A DNA stretch of 64,000 nucleotides from NCBI RefSeq assembly GCF_050947335.1, contig NW_027473474.1, positions 230,703 to 294,702 of the forward strand, in the 5' to 3' direction. Under the pieces are notes generated by a model that was not told where the DNA came from, made no database searches, and was given only the letters and a program-made list of their open reading frames with translations. Positions 1-14,900 of the stretch are shown in pieces; the first letter of the stretch is position 1, and each line of letters opens with the position of its first letter. This DNA is from Megachile rotundata (taxonomy: Eukaryota > Arthropoda > Insecta > Hymenoptera > Megachilidae). The translations under genes were made by a program, and so were the position numbers.

Positions 1-841
1 TTATTATCAATCTAACTCATATTATTAGCCATATTATGCTTATATGATCGATAGAACGACAATTACTATACTCATTACTCTTATTGTTATCAAGCTAACT
101 CATATTATTAGCCATTTTATGCTTATGTGATCGATAGAACGACAATTACTATACTTATTACACGCACTATTATCAATCTAACACATATTATTAACTATAT
201 TATGCTTATATGATCGATAGAACGACAATTACTGTACCTATTACTCTTATCATTATCAATCTAACTCATATTATTACCCATATTATGCTTATATGATCGA
301 TAGAACGACATTTACTATACTCATTACTCTTATTATTATCAATCTAACTCATATTATTCACCATATTATGCAGATATGATCGATAGAACGACAATTACTA
401 TACTCACTACTCTTATTATTATCAATCTAACTCATATTATTACCCATATTATGCTTATATGATCGATAGAACGACATTTACTATACTCACTACTCTTATT
501 ATTATCAATCTAACTCATATTATTACCCATATTATGCTTATATGATCGATAGAACGACATTTACTATACTCATTACTCTTATTATTATCAATCTAACTCA
601 TATTATTAGCCATATTATGTTTATGTGATCGATAGAACGACAATTACTATACATATTACTCTCATTATTATGAATCTAACTCATATTATTAGCCATATTA
701 TGCTTATATGATCGATAGAACGACAATTACTATACTCATTACTCTTATTATTAACAATCTAACTCATATTATTAGCCATATTATGCCTATATGATCGATA
801 GGACGACAATTACTAAACTTATTACTCTTATTATTATCAAT

Positions 842-924
842 CTAACTCATATTATTAGCCATATTATGCTTATATGATCGATAGAACGACAATTACTATA
901 CTCATTACTCTTATTATTATCAAT
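842..924 (+). repeat. Reference monomer matching the apparent consensus
   Basis: This single unit matches the majority base at every position as I read the array, so it serves as reference. Landmarks in unit coordinates: CTAACTCATATTATTAGCC (1-19); odd-length palindrome CATATTATG (19-27); CTTATAT (28-34); GATCGAT (35-41), holding a GATC and an ATCGAT site; AGAACGACAATTACT (42-56); ATACTCATTACTC (57-69); TTATTATTATCAAT (70-83). Common variant positions are 12 (T/C), 17 (G, A, C or T), 29-30 (TT or AG), 33 (A/G), 41 (T/C), 44 (A/G), 51 (A/T), 62-64 (CAT, CAC, TAT) and 70-75. Two CpGs lie at 38-39 and 46-47. Confidence 0.9.
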
Positions 925-2845
925 CTAACTCATATCATTAGCCATATTATGCTTATATGATCGATAGGCCGACAATTACTATACTTATTACTCTTATTGT
1001 TATCAATCTAACTCATATTATTAGCCATATTATGCTTATATGATCGATAGAACGACAATTACTATACTCACTACTCTTATTATTATCAATCTAACTCATA
1101 TTATTAGCCATATTATGCTTATATGATCGATAGAACGACAATTACTATACTTATTAGTCTTATTATTATCAGTCTAACTCATATTACTAGCCATATTATG
1201 CTTATGTGATCGAAAGAACGATAATTACTATACTTATTACTCTTATTATTATCAATCTAACTCATATTATTAGCCATATTATGCTTATATGATCGATAGA
1301 ACGACAATTACTATACTCATTACTCTTATTATTATCAATCTAACTCATATCATTAGCCATATTATGCTTATATGATCGATAGGACGACAATTACTATACT
1401 TATTACTCTTATTATTATCAATCTAACTCATATTATTAGCCATATTATGCTTATATGATCGATAGAACGACAATTACTATACTCACTACTCTCATTATTA
1501 TCAATCTAACTCATATTATTAGCCATATTATGCTTATATGATCGATAGAACGACAATTACTATACTTATTAGTCTTATTATTATCAGTCTAACTCATATT
1601 ACTAGCCATATTATGCTTATATGATCGATAGAACGACATTTACTATACTCACTACTCTTATTGTTATCAATCTAACTCATATTATTAGCCATATTATGCT
1701 TATATGATCGATAGGACGACAATTACTATACTCACTACTCTTATTGTTATCAATCTAACTCATATTATTAGCCATATTATGCTTATATGATCGATAGGAC
1801 GACAATTACTATACTCACTACTCTTATTGTTATCAATCTAACTCATATTATTAACCATATTATGCAACTATGATCGATAGAACGACAATTACTATACTTA
1901 TTACTCTTATTATTATCAATCTAACTCATATTATTAGCCATATTATGCTTATGTGATCGATCGAACGACAATTACTATACTTATTACTCCTATTATTATC
2001 AATCTAACCCATATTATTAGCCATATTATGCTTATATGATCGACAGAACGACAATTACTATACGTATTACACTCACTATTATCAATCTTACTCATATTAT
2101 TAACCATATTATGCAGATATGATCGATAGAACGACAATTACTTTACTCACTAATCTTATTATTATCAATCTAACTCATATTATTAGCCATATTATGCTTA
2201 TATGATCGATAGAACGACATTTACTATACTCACTACTCTTATTGTTATCAATCTAACTCATATTATTAGCCATATTATGCTTATATGATCGATAGGACGA
2301 CAATTACTATACTCACTACTCTTATTATTATCAATCTAACTCATATTATTACCCATATTATGCTTATATGATCGATAGAACGACATTTACTATACTCATT
2401 ACTCTTTTTATTGTCAATCTAACTCATATTATTAGCCATATTATGTTTATGTGAACGATAGAACGACAATTACTATACATATTACTCTCATTATTATGAA
2501 TCTAACTCATATTATTAGCCATATTATGCTTATATGATCGATAGAACGACAATTACTATACTCATTACTCTTATTATTATCAATCTAACTCATATTATTA
2601 GCCATATTATGCTTATATGATCGATAGAACGACATTTACTATACTCACTACTCTTATTGTTATCAATCTAACTCATATTATTAGCCATATTATGCTTATA
2701 TGATCGATAGGACGACAATTACTATACTCACTACTCTTATTATTATCAATCTAACTCATATTATTACCCATATTATGCTTATATGATCGATAGAACGACA
2801 TTTACTATACTCATTACTCTTTTTATTGTCAATCTAACTCATATT

Positions 2846-4450
2846 ATTAGCCATATTATGGTTATATGATCGATAGGACGACAATTACTATACTTATTAC
2901 TCATATTATTATCAATCTAACTCATATTATTAGCCATATTATGCTTATGTGATCGAAAGAACGATAATTACTATACTTATTACACTTATTATTATCAATC
3001 TAACTCATATTATTAGCCATATTATGCTTATGTGATCGATAGAACGACAATTACTATACTTATTACTCTTATTATTGTCAATCTAGCTCATATTATTCGC
3101 CATATTATGCTAATATGATCGACAGAACGACAATTACTATACTTATTACACTCACTATTATCAATCTAACTCATATTATTAACCATATTATGCAGATATG
3201 ATCGATAGAACGACAATTACTATACTCATTACTCTTATTATTAACAATCTAACTCATATTATTAGCCATATTATGCCTATATGATCGATAGGACGACAAT
3301 TACTAAACTTATTACTCTTATTATTATCAATCTAACTCATATTATTAGCCATATTATGCTTATATGATCGATAGAACGACAATTACTATACTCATTACTC
3401 TTATTGTTATCAAGCTAACTCATATTATTAGCCATTTTATGCTTATGTGATCGATAGAACGACAATTACTATACTTATTACACGCACTATTATCAATCTA
3501 ACACATATTATTAACTATATTATGCTTATATGATCGATAGAACGACAATTACTGTACCTATTACTCTTATCATTATCAATCTAACTCATATTATTACCCA
3601 TATTATGCTTATATGATCGATAGAACGACATTTACTATACTCATTACTCTTATTATTATCAATCTAACTCATATTATTCACCATATTATGCAGATATGAT
3701 CGATAGAACGACAATTACTATACTCACTACTCTTATTATTATCAATCTAACTCATATTATTACCCATATTATGCTTATATGATCGATAGAACGACATTTA
3801 CTATACTCACTACTCTTATTATTATCAATCTAACTCATATTATTACCCATATTATGCTTATATGATCGATAGAACGACATTTACTATACTCATTACTCTT
3901 ATTATTATCAATCTAACTCATATTATTAGCCATATTATGTTTATGTGATCGATAGAACGACAATTACTATACATATTACTCTCATTATTATGAATCTAAC
4001 TCATATTATTAGCCATATTATGCTTATATGATCGATAGAACGACAATTACTATACTCATTACTCTTATTATTAACAATCTAACTCATATTATTAGCCATA
4101 TTATGCCTATATGATCGATAGGACGACAATTACTAAACTTATTACTCTTATTATTATCAATCTAACTCATATTATTAGCCATATTATGCTTATATGATCG
4201 ATAGAACGACAATTACTATACTCATTACTCTTATTATTATCAATCTAACTCATATCATTAGCCATATTATGCTTATATGATCGATAGGCCGACAATTACT
4301 ATACTTATTACTCTTATTGTTATCAATCTAACTCATATTATTAGCCATATTATGCTTATATGATCGATAGAACGACAATTACTATACTCACTACTCTTAT
4401 TATTATCAATCTAACTCATATTATTAGCCATATTATGCTTATATGATCGA
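2846..4450 (+). repeat. Block repeated 38 units downstream (source copy)
   Basis: This stretch matches about 5,999-7,604 at an offset of 3,154 bp (38 x 83). Anchors are the rare TATGGTTATATG (2859 and 6013 at the TGG) and CACGCACTAT (3481 and 6635). The second copy lacks CAAGCTAAC and ACACATATTA and has the ordinary bases instead, so a few substitutions separate the two. Together with the 40-unit offset this makes the first 7.6 kb a run of related super-blocks 38-40 units long. Edges are approximate. Confidence 0.7.
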
Positions 4451-4922
4451 TAGAACGACAATTACTATACTTATTAGTCTTATTATTATCAGTCTAACTC
4501 ATATTACTAGCCATATTATGCTTATGTGATCGAAAGAACGATAATTACTATACTTATTACTCTTATTATTATCAATCTAACTCATATTATTAGCCATATT
4601 ATGCTTATATGATCGATAGAACGACAATTACTATACTCATTACTCTTATTATTATCAATCTAACTCATATCATTAGCCATATTATGCTTATATGATCGAT
4701 AGGACGACAATTACTATACTTATTACTCTTATTATTATCAATCTAACTCATATTATTAGCCATATTATGCTTATATGATCGATAGAACGACAATTACTAT
4801 ACTCACTACTCTCATTATTATCAATCTAACTCATATTATTAGCCATATTATGCTTATATGATCGATAGAACGACAATTACTATACTTATTAGTCTTATTA
4901 TTATCAGTCTAACTCATATTAC

Positions 4923-7900
4923 TAGCCATATTATGCTTATATGATCGATAGAACGACATTTACTATACTCACTACTCTTATTGTTATCAATCTAACTCAT
5001 ATTATTAGCCATATTATGCTTATATGATCGATAGGACGACAATTACTATACTCACTACTCTTATTGTTATCAATCTAACTCATATTATTAGCCATATTAT
5101 GCTTATATGATCGATAGGACGACAATTACTATACTCACTACTCTTATTGTTATCAATCTAACTCATATTATTAACCATATTATGCAACTATGATCGATAG
5201 AACGACAATTACTATACTTATTACTCTTATTATTATCAATCTAACTCATATTATTAGCCATATTATGCTTATGTGATCGATCGAACGACAATTACTATAC
5301 TTATTACTCCTATTATTATCAATCTAACCCATATTATTAGCCATATTATGCTTATATGATCGACAGAACGACAATTACTATACGTATTACACTCACTATT
5401 ATCAATCTTACTCATATTATTAACCATATTATGCAGATATGATCGATAGAACGACAATTACTTTACTCACTAATCTTATTATTATCAATCTAACTCATAT
5501 TATTAGCCATATTATGCTTATATGATCGATAGAACGACATTTACTATACTCACTACTCTTATTGTTATCAATCTAACTCATATTATTAGCCATATTATGC
5601 TTATATGATCGATAGGACGACAATTACTATACTCACTACTCTTATTATTATCAATCTAACTCATATTATTACCCATATTATGCTTATATGATCGATAGAA
5701 CGACATTTACTATACTCATTACTCTTTTTATTGTCAATCTAACTCATATTATTAGCCATATTATGTTTATGTGAACGATAGAACGACAATTACTATACAT
5801 ATTACTCTCATTATTATGAATCTAACTCATATTATTAGCCATATTATGCTTATATGATCGATAGAACGACAATTACTATACTCATTACTCTTATTATTAA
5901 CAATCTAACTCTTATTATTAGCCATATTATGCTTATATGATCGATAGAACGACAATTACTATACTTATTACTCTTATTATTATCAATCTAACTCATATTA
6001 TTAGCCATATTATGGTTATATGATCGATAGGACGACAATTACTATACTTATTACTCATATTATTATCAATCTAACTCATATTATTAGCCATATTATGCTT
6101 ATGTGATCGAAAGAACGATAATTACTATACTTATTACACTTATTATTATCAATCTAACTCATATTATTAGCCATATTATGCTTATGTGATCGATAGAACG
6201 ACAATTACTATACTTATTACTCTTATTATTGTCAATCTAGCTCATATTATTCGCCATATTATGCTAATATGATCGACAGAACGACAATTACTATACTTAT
6301 TACACTCACTATTATCAATCTAACTCATATTATTAACCATATTATGCAGATATGATCGATAGAACGACAATTACTATACTCATTACTCTTATTATTAACA
6401 ATCTAACTCATATTATTAGCCATATTATGCCTATATGATCGATAGGACGACAATTACTAAACTTATTACTCTTATTATTATCAATCTAACTCATATTATT
6501 AGCCATATTATGCTTATATGATCGATAGAACGACAATTACTATACTCATTACTCTTATTATTATCAATCTAACTCATATTATTAGCCATTTTATGCTTAT
6601 GTGATCGATAGAACGACAATTACTATACTTATTACACGCACTATTATCAATCTAACTCATATTATTAACTATATTATGCTTATATGATCGATAGAACGAC
6701 AATTACTGTACCTATTACTCTTATCATTATCAATCTAACTCATATTATTACCCATATTATGCTTATATGATCGATAGAACGACATTTACTATACTCATTA
6801 CTCTTATTATTATCAATCTAACTCATATTATTAACCATATTATGCAGATATGATCGATAGAACGACAATTACTATACTCACTACTCTTATTATTATCAAT
6901 CTAACTCATATTATTACCCATATTATGCTTATATGATCGATAGAACGACATTTACTATACTCACTACTCTTATTATTATCAATCTAACTCATATTATTAC
7001 CCATATTATGCTTATATGATCGATAGAACGACATTTACTATACTCATTACTCTTATTATTATCAATCTAACTCATATTATTAGCCATATTATGTTTATGT
7101 GATCGATAGAACGACAATTACTATACATATTACTCTCATTATTATGAATCTAACTCATATTATTAGCCATATTATGCTTATATGATCGATAGAACGACAA
7201 TTACTATACTCATTACTCTTATTATTAACAATCTAACTCATATTATTAGCCATATTATGCCTATATGATCGATAGGACGACAATTACTAAACTTATTACT
7301 CTTATTATTATCAATCTAACTCATATTATTAGCCATATTATGCTTATATGATCGATAGAACGACAATTACTATACTCATTACTCTTATTATTATCAATCT
7401 AACTCATATCATTAGCCATATTATGCTTATATGATCGATAGGACGACAATTACTATACTTATTACTCTTATTGTTATCAATCTAACTCATATTATTAGCC
7501 ATATTATGCTTATATGATCGATAGAACGACAATTACTATACTCACTACTCTTATTATTATCAATCTAACTCATATTATTAGCCATATTATGCTTATATGA
7601 TCGATAGGACGACAATTACTATACTTATTACTCTTATTATTATCAATCTAACTCATATTATTAGCCATATTATGCTTATATGATCGATAGAACGGCAATT
7701 ACTATACTCATTACTCTTATTATTATCAATCTAACTCATATCATTAGCCATATTATGCTTATATGATCGATAGGACGACAATTACTATACTTATTACTCT
7801 TATTATTATCAATCTAACTCATATTATTAGCCATATTATGCTTATATGATCGATAGAACGACAATTACTATACTCACTACTCTTATTATTATCAATCTAA

Positions 7901-7924
7901 CTCATATTATTAGCCATATTATGC
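4923..7924 (+). repeat. 3.0-kb block duplicated 120 units away, copy 1
   Basis: Matches 14,883-17,884 at an offset of 9,960 bp (120 x 83). Anchors are TATGCAACTA (5181/15141), CTAATATGATCGACAG units and the rare AACGGCAATT (7691/17651). Differences seen include TATGGTTATATG against TATGCTTATATG near 6,013, and GTGATCGATAG against GTGATAGATAG near 6,602. Identity breaks at 7,925, where CTTATATG is replaced by CAGATATG in the other copy. Confidence 0.8.
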
Positions 7925-8703
7925 TTATATGATCGATAGAACGACAATTACTATACTTATTAGTCTTATTATTATCAGTCTAACTCATATTACTAGCCAT
8001 ATTATGCTTATGTGATCGAAAGAACGATAATTACTATACTTATTACTCTTATTATTATCAATCTAACTCATATTATTAGCCATATTATGCTTATATGATC
8101 GATAGAACGACAATTACTATACTCATTACTCTTATTATTAACAATCTAACTCTTATTATTAGCCATATTATGCTTATATGATCGATAGAACGACATTTAC
8201 TATACTCACTACTCTTATTGTTATCAATCTAACTCATATTATTAGCCATATTATGCTTATATGGTCGATAGGACGACAATTACTATACCCACTACTCTTA
8301 TTGTTATCAATCTAACTCATATTATTAGCCATATTATGCTTATATGATCGACAGAACAACAATTACTATACATATTACTCTCATTATTATGAATCTAACT
8401 CATATTATTAGCCATATTATGCTTATATGATCGATAGAACGACAATTACTATACTCATTACTCTTATTATTAACAATCTAACTCTTATTATTAGCCATAT
8501 TATGCTTATATGATCGATAGAACGACATTTACTATACTCACTACTCTTATTGTTATCAATCTGACTCATATTATTAGCCATATTATGCTTATATGATCGA
8601 TAGGACGACAATTACTATACTCACTACTCTTATTGTTATCAATCTAACTCATATTATTAACCATATTATGCAACTATGATCGATAGAACGACAATTACTA
8701 TAC
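7594..8703 (+). repeat. Block duplicated 129 units away, copy 1
   Basis: Matches 18,301-19,410 at an offset of 10,707 bp (129 x 83). Anchors are AACGGCAATT (7691/18398), the unusual GATCGACAGAACAAC unit, CAATCTGACTC and TATGCAACTA (8667/19374). The block overlaps the end of the 120-unit duplication, so the distant region holds two versions of the 7.6-7.9 kb stretch, nine units apart (AACGGCAATT at 17651 and 18398). This points to a local nine-unit expansion there. Confidence 0.75.
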
Positions 8704-8971
8704 TTATTACTCTTATTATTATCAACCTAACTCATATTATTAGCCATATTATGCCTATATGATCGATAGAACGACAATTACTATACTTATTACACTTATT
8801 ATTATCAATCTATCTCATATTATTACCCATATTATGCTTATATGATCGATAGAACGACATTTACTACACTCATTACTCTTATTATTATCAATCTAACTCA
8901 TATTATTAGCCATATTATGCTTATATGATCGAGAGAACGACATTTACTATACTCACTACTCTTATTGTTAT

Positions 8972-11900
8972 CAATCTAACTCATATTATTAGCCATATTA
9001 TGCTTATATGATCGATAGATCCACAATTACTATACTCACTACTCTTATTATTATCAATCTAACTCATATTATTAGCCATATTATGCTTATATGATCGATA
9101 GAACGACAATTACTATACTTATTACTCTTATTATTATCAATCTAACTCATATTATTAGCCATATTATGCTTATATGATCGATAGGACGACAATTACTATA
9201 CTTATTACTCATATTATTATCAATCTAACTCATATTATTAGCCATATTATGCTTATGTGATCGAAAGAACGATAATTACTATACTTATTACACTTATTAT
9301 TATCAATCTAACTCATATTATTAGCCATATTATGCTTATGTGATCGATAGAACGACATTTACTATACTCATTACTCTTAGTATTATCAATCTAACTCATA
9401 TTATTAGCCATATTATGTTTATGTGGTCGATAGAACGACAATTACTATACATATTACTCTTATTATTATCAATCTAACTCATATTATTAGCCATATTATG
9501 CTTATATGATCGATAGAACGACAATTACTATACTCATTAGTCTTATTATTAACAATCTAACTCTTATTATTAGCCATATTATGCTTATATGATCGATAGA
9601 ACGACAATTACTATACTCACTACTCTTATTATTATCAACCTAACTCATATGATTAGCCATATTATGCTTATATGATCGATAGGACGACAATTACTGTACT
9701 TATTACTCTTATTATTATGAATCTAACTCATATTATTAGCCATATTATGCTTATATGATCGATAGAACGACAATTACTATACTCACTACTCTTATTATTA
9801 TCAATCTAACTCATATTATTAGCCATATTATGCTTATATGATCGATAGGACGACAATTACTATACTTATTACTCTTATTATTATCAATCTAACTCATATT
9901 ATTAGCCATATTATGCTTATATGATCGATAGAACGACAATTACTATACTCATTACTCTTATTATTATCAATCTAACTCATATCATTAGCCATATTATGCT
10001 TATATGATCGATAGGACGACAATTACTATACTTATTACTCTTATTATTATCAATCTAACTCATATTATTAGCCATATTATGCTTATATGATCGATAGAAC
10101 GACAATTACTATACTCACTACTCTCATTATTATCAATCTAACTCATATTATTAGCCATATTATGCTTATATGATCGATAGAACGACAATTACTATACTTA
10201 TTAGTCTTATTATTATCAGTCTAACTCATATTACTAGCCATATTATGCTTATATGATCGATAGAACGACAATTACTATGCTCACTACTCTTATTATTATC
10301 AACCTAACTCATATTATTAGCCATATTATGCTTATATGATCGATAGGACGACAATTACTGTACTTATTACTCTTATTATTATCAATCTAACTCATATTAT
10401 TAGCCATTTTATGCTTATGTGATTGATAGAACGACAATTACTATACTTATTACACTCACTATTATCAATCTAACTCATATTATTAACTATATTCTGCTTA
10501 TATGATCGATAGAACGACAATTACTGTACTTATTACTCTTATCATTATCAATCTAACTCATATTATTACCCATATTATGCTTATATGATCGATAGAACGA
10601 CATTTACTATACTCATTACTCTTATTATTATCAATCTAACTCATATTATTAACCATATTATGCAGATATGATCGATAGAACGACAATTACTATACTCACT
10701 ACTCTTATTATTATCAATCTAACTCATATTATTACCCATATTATGCTTATATGATCGATAGAACGACATTTACTATACTCACTACTCTTATTATTATCAA
10801 TCTAACTCATATTATTACCCATATTATGCTTATATGATCGATAGAACGACATTTACTATACTCATTACTCTTATTATTATCAATCTAACTCATATTATTA
10901 GCCATATTATGTTTATGTGATCGATAGAACGACAATTACTATACATATTACTCTCATTATTATGAATCTAACTCATATTATTAGCCATATTATGCTTATA
11001 TGATCGATAGAACGACAATTACTATACTCATTACTCTTATTATTAACAATCTAACTCTTATTATTAGCCATATTATGCTTATATGATCGATAGAACGACA
11101 TTTACTATACTCACTACTCTTATTGTTATCAATCTAACTCATATTATTAGCCATATTATGCTTATATGATCGATAGGACGACAATTACTATACTCACTAC
11201 TCTTATTGTTATCAATCTAACTCATATTATTAGCCATATTATGCTTATATGATCGATAGGACGACAATTACTATACTCACTACTCTTATTGTTATCAATC
11301 TAACTCATATTATTAACCATATTATGCAACTATGATCGATAGAACGACAATTACTATACTTATTACTCTTATTATTATCAATCTAACTCATATTATTAGC
11401 CATATTATGCTTATGTGATCGATCGAACGACAATTACTATACTTATTACTCCTATTATTATCAATCTAACTCATATTATTAGCCATATTATGCTTATATG
11501 ATCGACAGAACGACAATTACTATACGTATTACACTCACTATTATCAATCTAACTCATATTATTAACCATATTATGCAGATATGATCGATAGAACGACAAT
11601 TACTTTACTCACTAATCTTATTATTATCAATCTAACTCATATTATTAGCCATATTATGCTTATATGATCGATAGAACGACATTTACTATACTCACTACTC
11701 TTATTGTTATCAATCTAACTCATATTATTAGCCATATTATGCTTATATGATCGATAGGACGACAATTACTATACTCACTACTCTTATTATTATCAATCTA
11801 ACTCATATTATTACCCATATTATGCTTATATGATCGATAGAACGACATTTACTATACTCATTACTCTTTTTATTGTCAATCTAACTCATATTATTAGCCA

Positions 11901-14900
11901 TATTATGTTTATGTGAACGATAGAACGACAATTACTATACATATTACTCTCATTATTATGAATCTAACTCATATTATTAGCCATATTATGCTTATATGAT
12001 CGATAGAACGACAATTACTATACTCATTACTCTTATTATTAACAATCTAACTCTTATTATTAGCCATATTATGCTTATATGATCGATAGAACGACAATTA
12101 CTATACTTATTACTCTTATTATTATCAATCTAACTCATATTATTAGCCATATTATGCTTATATGATCGATAGGACGACAATTACTATACTTATTACTCAT
12201 ATTATTATCAATCTAACTCATATTATTAGCCATATTATGCTTATGTGATCGAAAGAACGATAATTACTATACTTATTACACTTATTATTATCAATCTAAC
12301 TCATATTATTAGCCATATTATGCTTATGTGATCGATAGAACGACAATTACTATACTTATTACTCTTATTATTGTCAATCTAACTCATATTATTCGCCATA
12401 TTATGCTAATATGATCGACAGAACGACAATTACTATACTTATTACACTCACTATTATCAATCTAACTCATATTATTAACCATATTATGCAGATATGATCG
12501 ATAGAACGACAATTACTATACTCATTACTCTTATTATTAACAATCTAACTCATATTATTAGCCATATTATGCCTATATGATCGATAGGACGACAATTACT
12601 AAACTTATTACTCTTATTATTATCAATCTAACTCATATTATTAGCCATATTATGCTTATATGATCGATAGAACGACAATTACTATACTCATTACTCTTAT
12701 TATTATCAATCTAACTCATATTATTAGCCATATTATGCTTATATGATCGGTAGAACGACAATTACTATACTCATTACTCTTATTATTAACAATCTAACTC
12801 ATATTATTAGCCATATTATGCTTATATGATCGATAGATCCACAATTACTATACTCACTACTCTTATTATTATCAATCTAACTCATATTATTAGCCATATT
12901 ATGCTTATATGATCGATAGAACGACAATTACTATACTTATTACTCTTATTATTATCAATCTAACTCATATTATTAGCCATATTATGCTTATATGATCGAT
13001 AGGACGACAATTACTATACTTATTACTCATATTATTATCAATCTAACTCATATTATTAGCCATATTATGCTTATGTGATCGAAAGAACGATAATTACTAT
13101 ACTTATTACACTTATTATTATCAATCTAACTCATATTATTAGCCATATTATGCTTATGTGATCGATAGAACGACATTTACTATACTCATTACTCTTAGTA
13201 TTATCAATCTAACTCATATTATTAGCCATATTATGTTTATGTGATCGATAGAACGACAATTACTATACATATTACTCTTATTATTATCAATCTAACTCAT
13301 ATTATTAGCCATATTATGCTTATATGATCGATAGAACGACAATTACTATACTCATTAGTCTTATTATTAACAATCTAACTCTTATTATTAGCCATATTAT
13401 GCTTATATGATCGATAGAACGACAATTACTATACTCACTACTCTTATTATTATCAACCTAACTCATATGATTAGCCATATTATGCTTATATGATCGATAG
13501 GACGACAATTACTGTACTTATTACTCTTATTATTATGAATCTAACTCATATTATTAGCCATATTATGCTTATATGATCGATAGAACGACAATTACTATAC
13601 TCACTACTCTTATTATTATCAATCTAACTCATATTATTAGCCATATTATGCTTATATGATCGATAGGACGACAATTACTATACTTATTACTCTTATTATT
13701 ATCAATCTAACTCATATTATTAGCCATATTATGCTTATATGATCGATAGAACGACAATTACTATACTCATTACTCTTATTATTATCAATCTAACTCATAT
13801 CATTAGCCATATTATGCTTATATGATCGATAGGACGACAATTACTATACTTATTACTCTTATTATTATCAATCTAACTCATATTATTAGCCATATTATGC
13901 TTATATGATCGATAGAACGACAATTACTATACTCACTACTCTCATTATTATCAATCTAACTCATATTATTAGCCATATTATGCTTATATGATCGATAGAA
14001 CGACAATTACTATACTTATTAGTCTTATTATTATCAGTCTAACTCATATTACTAGCCATATTATGCTTATATGATCGATAGAACGACAATTACTATGCTC
14101 ACTACTCTTATTATTATCAACCTAACTCATATTATTAGCCATATTATGCTTATATGATCGATAGGACGACAATTACTGTACTTATTACTCTTATTATTAT
14201 CAATCTAACTCATATTATTAGCCATTTTATGCTTATGTGATTGATAGAACGACAATTACTATACTTATTACACTCACTATTATCAATCTAACTCATATTA
14301 TTAACTATATTCTGCTTATATGATCGATAGAACGACAATTACTGTACTTATTACTCTTATCATTATCAATCTAACTCATATTATTACCCATATTATGCTT
14401 ATATGATCGATAGAACGACATTTACTATACTCATTACTCTTATTATTATCAATCTAACTCATATTATTAACCATATTATGCAGATATGATCGATAGAACG
14501 ACAATTACTATACTCACTACTCTTATTATTATCAATCTAACTCATATTATTACCCATATTATGCTTATATGATCGATAGAACGACATTTACTATACTCAC
14601 TACTCTTATTATTATCAATCTAACTCATATTATTACCCATATTATGCTTATATGATCGATAGAACGACATTTACTATACTCATTACTCTTATTATTATCA
14701 ATCTAACTCATATTATTAGCCATATTATGTTTATGTGATCGATAGAACGACAATTACTATACATATTACTCTCATTATTATGAATCTAACTCATATTATT
14801 AGCCATATTATGCTTATATGATCGATAGAACGACAATTACTATACTCATTACTCTTATTATTAACAATCTAACTCTTATTATTAGCCATATTATGCTTAT

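Larger units (their letters stand above)
1..5899 (+). repeat. Tandem duplication of a 40-unit block (3,320 bp)
   Basis: Bases 1-2,579 reappear at 3,321-5,899, offset by 3,320 bp (40 x 83). Rare private variants are shared: CAAGCTAACT (91 and 3411), ACACATATTA, GATAGGCCGAC (near 963 and 4283), CAATCTAACCC (near 2002 and 5322) and ACTCTTTTTATTGTC. No difference was seen in the rows compared. Identity stops at 2,580 (T) against 5,900 (A). The left edge is cut by the window, so the block may begin earlier. Within it, 2,206-2,420 has a shifted copy five units downstream (ACTCTTTTTA at 2401 and 2816). Confidence 0.9.

Noticed and set aside
842..924. CENP-B box in the unit
   Set aside because: The core pattern TTCG....A..CGGG is not found in the consensus on either strand. 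The nearest similarity on the reverse strand is GTCGTTCTATCGATC, which lacks the required CGGG end.
1949..2137. Minus-strand open frames of 62-64 codons, recurring at 1949, 5269, 8423, 19130, 22699, 24774, 28426, 37695, 39023, 50477 and 52386
   Set aside because: They are satellite read through about 2.3 units. The start I checked, at 2,135-2,137, is TTG rather than ATG, and the others have the same opening residues. Their spacings are whole multiples of 83 bp, they differ only as the units differ, and no domain, signal or codon bias is seen. They recur because the blocks that hold them were duplicated.
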